Positions 58,713-64,000 of a stretch of DNA of 64,000 bases are shown here, piece by piece. The stretch is from DASXRA01 sp036506155 (lineage in GTDB: Bacteria; Actinomycetota; Actinomycetes; Mycobacteriales; Jatrophihabitantaceae), in NCBI GenBank assembly GCA_036506155.1, contig DASXSF010000138.1, positions 51,849 to 115,848 of the forward strand, in the 5' to 3' direction. Made by a program: the position numbers and the translations under genes. The notes beneath the pieces were generated by a model. The model had not been told where the DNA came from. It saw only the letters and a program-made list of their open reading frames with translations, and ran no database searches. Position 1 is the first letter of the stretch. Each line of letters starts with the position of its first letter.

Positions 58713-59470
58713 GCGAGCGAGCTGAGCCGATCCGGGTCGGCGTGCTCGGCGCGCGCGGGCGGATGGGCCAGCAGGTCTGCCAGGCGGTGGTCGAAGCCGA
58801 CGACATGGACCTGGTGGCAGCCGTCGACGCCGGCGACTGGCTGTTCAGCGTGGCCGACGGCGGCGCCCAGGTGCTGGTCGACTTCACCCATCCCGACGTG
58901 GTGATGGACAACATCCGCTTCGCCGTCGACCAGAGCATCCACGCTGTTGTTGGCACGACGGGGCTGACGGACGAGCGACTCGACACCGTTCGAGGCTGGC
59001 TGGCCGACACGCCGCAGCTCGGCGTGCTTGTGGCGCCGAACTTCGCGATCGGCGCCGTCCTGGCGATGAAGTTCGCGGAACTCGCCGCCCCGCACTACGC
59101 GTCGGCCGAGGTCGTCGAACTACACCACCCGGCAAAGGTGGACGCGCCGAGTGGCACGGCGATCCGCACCGCGCGGCTGATCGCCGCGGCTCGCGCCGGC
59201 GCGGGCCTCCCCGCTGCGCCAGACGCGACGACGCAGTCACTTTCCGGAGCACGCGGTGCCGTCGTCGACGGTGTGCACATCCATGCGGTGCGCGCCGCGG
59301 GCCTGGTCGCGCACCAGGAGATCCTGTTCGGCACGAAAGGCGAGACGTTGTTGATCCGGCACGACACGTTCGACCGCGTCTCGTTCATGCCGGGCGTGCT
59401 CCTCGGGATCCGTCAGATTCGGACGCGGCCCGGGCTGACCGTCGGGTTGGAGCCTTTACTCGGGTTGTGA
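58709..59470 (+). CDS. dapB: 4-hydroxy-tetrahydrodipicolinate reductase
   Basis: DapB, 253 residues, an NAD(P)H reductase in the lysine/diaminopimelate pathway. RVGVLGARGRMGQQVCQAV is the nucleotide loop (GxxGxxG), DFTHPDVV and VGTTGL the conserved core, APNFAIGAVLAMKFA and VVELHHPAKVDAPSGTA hold the catalytic His-His-Lys (HHPAK). Complete. Overlaps the M16 gene. DAP is the cross-linking residue of the cell wall. Confidence 0.97.
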   Translation: MSERAEPIRVGVLGARGRMGQQVCQAVVEADDMDLVAAVDAGDWLFSVADGGAQVLVDFTHPDVVMDNIRFAVDQSIHAVVGTTGLTDERLDTVRGWLADTPQLGVLVAPNFAIGAVLAMKFAELAAPHYASAEVVELHHPAKVDAPSGTAIRTARLIAAARAGAGLPAAPDATTQSLSGARGAVVDGVHIHAVRAAGLVAHQEILFGTKGETLLIRHDTFDRVSFMPGVLLGIRQIRTRPGLTVGLEPLLGL

Positions 59471-59596
59471 GCGTCTTGCCGGGTGGTGGCGGGCTGTCGT
59501 CTTCGTGCCACTGTCGTGAATTGGCCCCGCTGCGGCCTTCCGTACGGTGACCCCCGTGTAGGAGGATTTGCCTCGCCTGTCCGGCTGGAGGAAGCC

Positions 59597-62500
59597 ATGA
59601 GACGACCGCGCCCTGCCTCGATCCGGTTCTTCGCGGCGACATCCGCATTGGCGACGGCGATCGGCCTGGCGGCCGCGCCGGCCGCGAGCGCCGCTCCTGA
59701 ACAGGCCCCGGCACCTGCATCCGGAGCACGTGTCGTGTCGCAGCACACGGTCACGTTGCTCACCGGCGACGTCGTGGTGCTCGAACGGTTCGCGAACGGC
59801 AAGCAGAGCGCCACAGTGCACCCGCCGGCGGACCGTACCCAGGTCGGGTATTCCACCCAGCAGGTCGGCCAGGACGTGTACGTCGTCCCGAACGACGCCG
59901 CGCCGCTGATCGCGACGGGCACGCTGAGCCGCGACCTGTTCGACGTGGCGAAGCTCGTCGCAAACGGCTACGACGACGCGCACGCATCGGCGATGCCGAT
60001 GATCGTGCAGTACCGGGCCAACCGGATGCGGGCGCAGGCGGCGCCGGCGCTGCCGGGCACGAGCCGCGGCGCGACGCTGAGCAGTATCAACGCGACCGCG
60101 ATCGGCGAGAGCAAGCGGCAGTCGCACGCGTTCTGGACCTCGCTTCGGGGCGGAGTGTCGAGCGTCAAGCGGGTCTGGCTGGACGCGAAGGTCAAGGTCG
60201 ACCTGCACGAGAGCGTGCCGCTGATCGGTGCCCCCCAGGCGTGGGCCGCGGGCTACAACGGATCCGGTGTGAACGTCGCGGTGCTGGACACCGGCATCGA
60301 CGCCGCCCATCCCGACTTCGCCGGCAAGATCGTCGCAGGGCAGAACTTCGTGCCCGCAGGGCAGCCAGGCGGCGGCGATCCGAGCGATGTGACGGACGGC
60401 TTCGGCCACGGCACGCACGTCGCCTCCATCATCGCGGGCACCGGAGCTGCGGACGGCGGCTACTACACCGGCGTCGCGCCCGGCGCCGGGCTGATCATCG
60501 GCAAGGTCCTCAACGACGCCGGCAGCGGGTTGGACTCGTGGATCATCGACGGGATGGAATGGGCCACCCAGGTGGAGCACGCCCGGATCGTCAGCATGAG
60601 CCTCGGCTCCAGTTCGGCCAGCGACGGCACCGACCCGATGAGCCAAGCCGTCAACGACCTCACGGCGCAGACCGGAGCGCTGTTCGTGATCGCCGCGGGT
60701 AACGCCGGCCCGAGCGCGCAGACCGTGGCCAGCCCTGGCGCTGCGGACGCGGCGCTGACCGTCGGTGCCGTCGACAAGTCCGACCACCTCGCGAGTTTCT
60801 CCAGCCGTGGGCCCCGCCTGGGCGACTACGCCATCAAGCCGGAGATTGCCGCCCCCGGTGTGAATATCGTCGCGGCGCGCGCTCCGGGAACGCCGATCGG
60901 AGACCAGGACCCGGTCGATCAGTACTACGCCCGGCTGTCCGGCACGTCGATGGCCACGCCGCACGTCGCGGGTGCCGCCGCCATCCTGGCCGAGGAGCAT
61001 CCGGACTGGACGGCGGCCCAGCTCAAGCCGGCCCTCATCAGCACCTCCACGGACGACGGCTACACCGTGTACCAGCAGGGTGGCGGACGTGTCGACGTAG
61101 CGCGGGCGTTCAGCCAGCAGGTCTACGCCGACCCGGGCACGCTCAACCTCGGCTACTTCCGGTACCCCCACACGAGCGAGACGCCGGTGACCAAGCCGGT
61201 GACGTTCCGGAACAACGGCTCGTCCGACGTGACGCTGAACCTGTCGCTGAACATCACGGGTGAGAAGAGCGGCGCCCCGCCGGCCGGCATGTTCACCGTC
61301 AGCCAGCCCACCGTGACCGTACCCGCGGGCGGCTCCGCCGCCGTAACGGTGACTGTCGACCCCAATGCCGGCCAGTTCGACCTGTACAGCGGCTACCTCA
61401 CCGGCACGGCCGGCAACGTCGTGGTGCACACGTCCGTCGGTGCCTACGTCGAGCCGGAGATGTACAACGTCACCGTGCCGGCGATCGCCCACGACGGGCG
61501 CCAGGCCGCGGGCATCAGCCAGGTCGAGCTGTACAACCCGACACTGCCCGGCGTTTTCCAGACCCAGTACTACTACGGCGGCGCGACGCCCACGTTCCGG
61601 GTAGCACCCGGCACGTACAACCTGATGGGCTACATCTTCACAATGGACGCCCCCAACCTGTACGCGCTGGCGGTGAGCGTGGTCGGGAACCCCCAGTTGC
61701 AGGTCAGCCATGACATGACCGTCACGCTCGACGCCAGACCGGCGCAGAAGGTCGTGATCAACACCCCGAAGCCGAGCGCGCCGTACGACATCCAGGTCGG
61801 CTACTACCGCAGCCTGGCAGCCGGGTCGAGCTTCAGCAGTTCGTTCAGCCTCAGCACGCCGATCGACGAGGTGTACGCGGTGCCCACCGCCCCCGTGACC
61901 GACGGGCAGTTCGAGTTCTACAGCAAGTGGACGCTCATCGCGCCGCCCATCCAGATGAGCGTTGTCAAGCCGAACACGATCCCGCTCGATCCGCTGTTCA
62001 TGATCAACTCCGCGCCGGTGGACGGGACGTTCAAACAGCCGCTCGTCTACGTCGGTCTCGGCACGCCGGCGGACTACGCCGGCAAGGACATGCACGGCAA
62101 GATCGCCTTGATCCAGCGCGGCACGTACACGTTCTACAGCAAGATCCAGAACGCGGAAGCGGCCGGCGCAGCCGCGGCGATCATCTTCAACAACGTCCCG
62201 GGCTTGCTGTTCGCCCAGGCCGGCGATCCCGGCACGGTGACGATCCCCGCGTTCACGATCAACCAGGACGTCGGCCTGTCGCTGGTGAGCCAACTCCAGA
62301 ACGGGCCGGTGACCGTCCAGTACTCCGGCACCGCGCAAAGCTCGTACCAGTACGACTTGATGCTCCCGAATCCTGGCCAGATTGCGGCCGGTCAGACCTA
62401 CGCCATCAGCAGCAAGAACACGGCCGAGATCGATGCCTCCTACTACGCCGATGCGCCCGACCAGCTCGGCCTGGACGTCGACAACGCCCTGCGCCCGTGG

Positions 62501-63382
62501 ACGACGTTCGTCTTCGGAGTCGGCCGCAACCTGATACACCCCATGCAGCGCACCGAGTGGGTCAGCGCCGCACCGGACATCTGGTGGTGGCACCTGGCCT
62601 GGGAGAACTACCCGTTCAACGGCGAGTTCGACGGCGTGCCGACGTCCTACCAGCCGCTCACCAAGACGGCGGAGAACTGGTTCGACCAGGTCGCCCGGCC
62701 GGGCATGCCGGACGGCTTGACCGGGTGGGAGGACTCCGGCGCTCCGGCCTATCGCGAGGGCGACCAGTTCACGATGTACGTCTTCCCCTACGTCGACCAG
62801 GCACAGCATCTCGGCTTCGGCACCGGCGGCGACGCGGCGGACACGAAGCTGTACCAAGGCGATCAACTGCTCGCCGAGAGCAGCTACCCGATCGGGCAGT
62901 TCCCTGCAGTGCCGGGAAACGCGACCTATCGGATGGTGTCCGACGAACAGCGCTCGGCCCCGTGGTGGACCTACTCGACGGACGTCTCGACCACGTGGAC
63001 GTTCCATTCCGCCACCGTGCCGTCCGGGCGGGAGCTGCTGCCGCTGCTCCAGGTCGACTACCAGCTCGGCAACCTCGACCTGCTCAACCGGGCACCGAAT
63101 TCCACGTCATACGCGTTCACGCTCGGCATCGGGCACCAAGGCGGGATCACTGGAGCGCGGATCACCGGCGCGAACGCGTGGGCGTCATTCGACGACGGGG
63201 CGACCTGGTCGCAGATCGGGCTTGTGCGGCTCGACGACTTCCGGTGGCGCGCGGTGGTGTCCCACTCGCAGGGGGCCGCGAGCAGCGGCGCCGTATCGCT
63301 GCGCGTGACCGCGACGGACGCCGACGGCAACAGCATCGACCAGACCGTCTTGCGTGCTTACGGCCTGCAGGCGAACGACTGA
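59597..63382 (+). CDS. Large secreted subtilisin-like S8 serine protease
   Basis: A 1261-residue subtilase. Signal peptide at 1-34 (basic MRRPRP, hydrophobic core, ASA cut site). A ~180-residue propeptide begins HTVTLLTGDVVVLERF. The catalytic triad is D231 (VLDTGID), H271 (GHGTHVASI) and S451 (GTSMATPHVAG), with the oxyanion N369 (AAGNAG). A beta-sandwich region follows (about 480-660); a PA (protease-associated) insertion appears late, around 815-905 (GKIALIQRGTYTFYSKIQNAEAAGA, in part); the C-terminal half is Tyr/Trp-rich beta structure. Strong GGAGGAA SD. Resembles large Streptomyces S8 proteins; probably degrades external protein. No LPXTG or TM anchor seen. Confidence 0.93.
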   Translation: MRRPRPASIRFFAATSALATAIGLAAAPAASAAPEQAPAPASGARVVSQHTVTLLTGDVVVLERFANGKQSATVHPPADRTQVGYSTQQVGQDVYVVPNDAAPLIATGTLSRDLFDVAKLVANGYDDAHASAMPMIVQYRANRMRAQAAPALPGTSRGATLSSINATAIGESKRQSHAFWTSLRGGVSSVKRVWLDAKVKVDLHESVPLIGAPQAWAAGYNGSGVNVAVLDTGIDAAHPDFAGKIVAGQNFVPAGQPGGGDPSDVTDGFGHGTHVASIIAGTGAADGGYYTGVAPGAGLIIGKVLNDAGSGLDSWIIDGMEWATQVEHARIVSMSLGSSSASDGTDPMSQAVNDLTAQTGALFVIAAGNAGPSAQTVASPGAADAALTVGAVDKSDHLASFSSRGPRLGDYAIKPEIAAPGVNIVAARAPGTPIGDQDPVDQYYARLSGTSMATPHVAGAAAILAEEHPDWTAAQLKPALISTSTDDGYTVYQQGGGRVDVARAFSQQVYADPGTLNLGYFRYPHTSETPVTKPVTFRNNGSSDVTLNLSLNITGEKSGAPPAGMFTVSQPTVTVPAGGSAAVTVTVDPNAGQFDLYSGYLTGTAGNVVVHTSVGAYVEPEMYNVTVPAIAHDGRQAAGISQVELYNPTLPGVFQTQYYYGGATPTFRVAPGTYNLMGYIFTMDAPNLYALAVSVVGNPQLQVSHDMTVTLDARPAQKVVINTPKPSAPYDIQVGYYRSLAAGSSFSSSFSLSTPIDEVYAVPTAPVTDGQFEFYSKWTLIAPPIQMSVVKPNTIPLDPLFMINSAPVDGTFKQPLVYVGLGTPADYAGKDMHGKIALIQRGTYTFYSKIQNAEAAGAAAAIIFNNVPGLLFAQAGDPGTVTIPAFTINQDVGLSLVSQLQNGPVTVQYSGTAQSSYQYDLMLPNPGQIAAGQTYAISSKNTAEIDASYYADAPDQLGLDVDNALRPWTTFVFGVGRNLIHPMQRTEWVSAAPDIWWWHLAWENYPFNGEFDGVPTSYQPLTKTAENWFDQVARPGMPDGLTGWEDSGAPAYREGDQFTMYVFPYVDQAQHLGFGTGGDAADTKLYQGDQLLAESSYPIGQFPAVPGNATYRMVSDEQRSAPWWTYSTDVSTTWTFHSATVPSGRELLPLLQVDYQLGNLDLLNRAPNSTSYAFTLGIGHQGGITGARITGANAWASFDDGATWSQIGLVRLDDFRWRAVVSHSQGAASSGAVSLRVTATDADGNSIDQTVLRAYGLQAND

Positions 63383-63442
63383 CGCGGTGCGCCAGCTGAC
63401 CGCTTCATGCGGCCGCCCTATCGCTCACGCCTGCCGCGATCT

Positions 63443-63458
63443 ACGCTCACTCGAGCGT
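63443..63458 (+). terminator. Small hairpin after the S8 gene
   Basis: ACGCTC-ACTC-GAGCGT, a 6-bp stem with a 4-base loop, 60 bases after the stop and without U-tract. Weak candidate terminator. Confidence 0.3.
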
Positions 63459-63548
63459 GCCGGTGTGCATCCGGGCAGCGCACCGCGCGCGACGTTACAG
63501 GGGGATCCGCCGCGCACCTGCGCGGCCCAGGCATCGCGGAGGTGGGCG

Positions 63549-64000
63549 ATGTTCGTTCAAGTCATTCAAGGAAAGGTCGCAGACGAGGCCGGCCTGCGAG
63601 CGGCGATGGACCGGTGGATGCAGGAGCTGCGACCGGGAGCAGCCGGCTGGCTCGGCTCGACCTCGGACATCACCGACGACGGGACGTTCGTCACCGTCGT
63701 GCGCTTCGAGTCCGAGGAGGCGGCCCGGCGCAACAGTGAGCGTCCCGAACAGGACGCGTGGTGGGCCGAGACGCGCAAGTGCTTCGCGGGGGACGTGACG
63801 TTCTTCGACTCCGCGGACGTATTCACGTGGCTGGCGGGCGGCTCCGACGACGCCGGTTTCGTCCAGGTCATCGAGGGGCATCTCAAGAACCCGCAGCTGA
63901 TGCGCTCGATGATGGAGAAGTACAGCCAGCAGGTGAATGAGATGCGCCCTGAGATCATCGGCGCGACCATCGCGACACACGACGACGGCGAGTACGTGCA
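63549..64000 (+). CDS. Two-repeat ABM-fold (dimeric alpha-beta barrel) protein, 3' end cut
   Basis: At least 150 residues, open to the window end. Two successive ferredoxin-like repeats start with nearly the same words: FVQVIQGKVADEAGLRAAMDRW at residue 2 and FVQVIEGHLKNPQLMRSMM about 100 residues later. Each is like half of an antibiotic-biosynthesis-monooxygenase-type dimer, so the protein may fold as a fused dimer. SD GGAGGTGG before ATG 63549. Function unknown; such domains serve in oxidation of aromatic compounds, heme breakdown or as stress proteins. Confidence 0.75.
   Translation, partial: MFVQVIQGKVADEAGLRAAMDRWMQELRPGAAGWLGSTSDITDDGTFVTVVRFESEEAARRNSERPEQDAWWAETRKCFAGDVTFFDSADVFTWLAGGSDDAGFVQVIEGHLKNPQLMRSMMEKYSQQVNEMRPEIIGATIATHDDGEYV

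Noticed and set aside
59456..63007. A very long open frame on the minus strand opposite the S8 protease
   Set aside because: It is a mirror of the GC-rich codon pattern of the subtilase gene; its product is rich in Arg, His and Val with no recognisable motif, and the plus-strand gene has a full catalytic triad and SD.

Overview
The window is a stretch of chromosome from a high-GC actinobacterium. The evidence is the strong G/C bias at third codon positions, frequent GTG and TTG starts, many ATGA/GTGA gene overlaps, actinobacterial families (DUF2469, DUF2631, DUF4439, DUF4081-type GNAT) and a core gene order close to that of Mycobacterium and Streptomyces. I cannot name the genus. No rRNA, tRNA, CRISPR array, insertion sequence or prophage is visible, and nearly all of the sequence is coding.

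Layout. (1) 1-5800: rnhB (cut by the window edge), DUF2469, yraN, comM, dprA, a XerC-type recombinase and a divergent-facing degenerate M23 protein: DNA processing and uptake functions. Perfect DnaA boxes lie on either side of the yraN-xerC block. (2) 5800-9250: a small SD-led ORF and a large LAL-type LuxR regulator. (3) 9250-16400: rpsB-tsf, pyrH-frr-cdsA, a PPOX-fold protein, a PatB/MalY-type C-S lyase and rlmN. (4) 16400-18600: a DHA2 drug exporter divergent from its TetR-type regulator, with two operator-like palindromes between them. (5) 18600-30830: an amine/polyamine island. It holds a NimA-like flavoprotein, an FAD amine oxidase-like enzyme, alanine dehydrogenase with a divergent Lrp regulator, a class III aminotransferase with a second Lrp regulator, a spermidine/putrescine ABC transporter (potABCD), agmatinase and a saccharopine-dehydrogenase-like enzyme. 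(6) 30850-37150: DUF2631, dxr, rseP and ispG (isoprenoid synthesis plus a site-2 protease), a GNAT, a LysE-family exporter and a HAD hydrolase. (7) 37180-50480: a ferritin-like pair, rimP-nusA-ylxR-infB, DUF503, rbfA, GNAT, MATE, truB, ribF, rpsO and pnp: the classical translation/RNA operon region. (8) 50580-56000: a sulfate ABC transporter operon with a cysteine-free Rrf2 regulator and an MFS protein. (9) 55900-64000: macrodomain protein, gamma carbonic anhydrase, GNAT, M16 peptidase, dapB, a large secreted subtilase and a two-repeat ABM-fold protein cut by the window end.

How it fits together. Regions 1-3 and 6-8 are mostly housekeeping. The accessory content is the exporter/TetR pair, the amine island and the sulfate operon. 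In the amine island import (PotABCD), agmatine cleavage, transamination, amine oxidation and alanine-to-pyruvate recycling could form one nitrogen-scavenging pathway under two Lrp regulators. This is an inference from context.

Regulatory signals stand out. About ten genes have a -10-like hexamer 5-9 nt before the start and no convincing ribosome binding site, so they look leaderless. In three of these the upstream TAG stop codon is itself the first half of the hexamer. Long perfect hairpins without U-tracts follow infB and pnp, while rpsO has a classical U-tract terminator.
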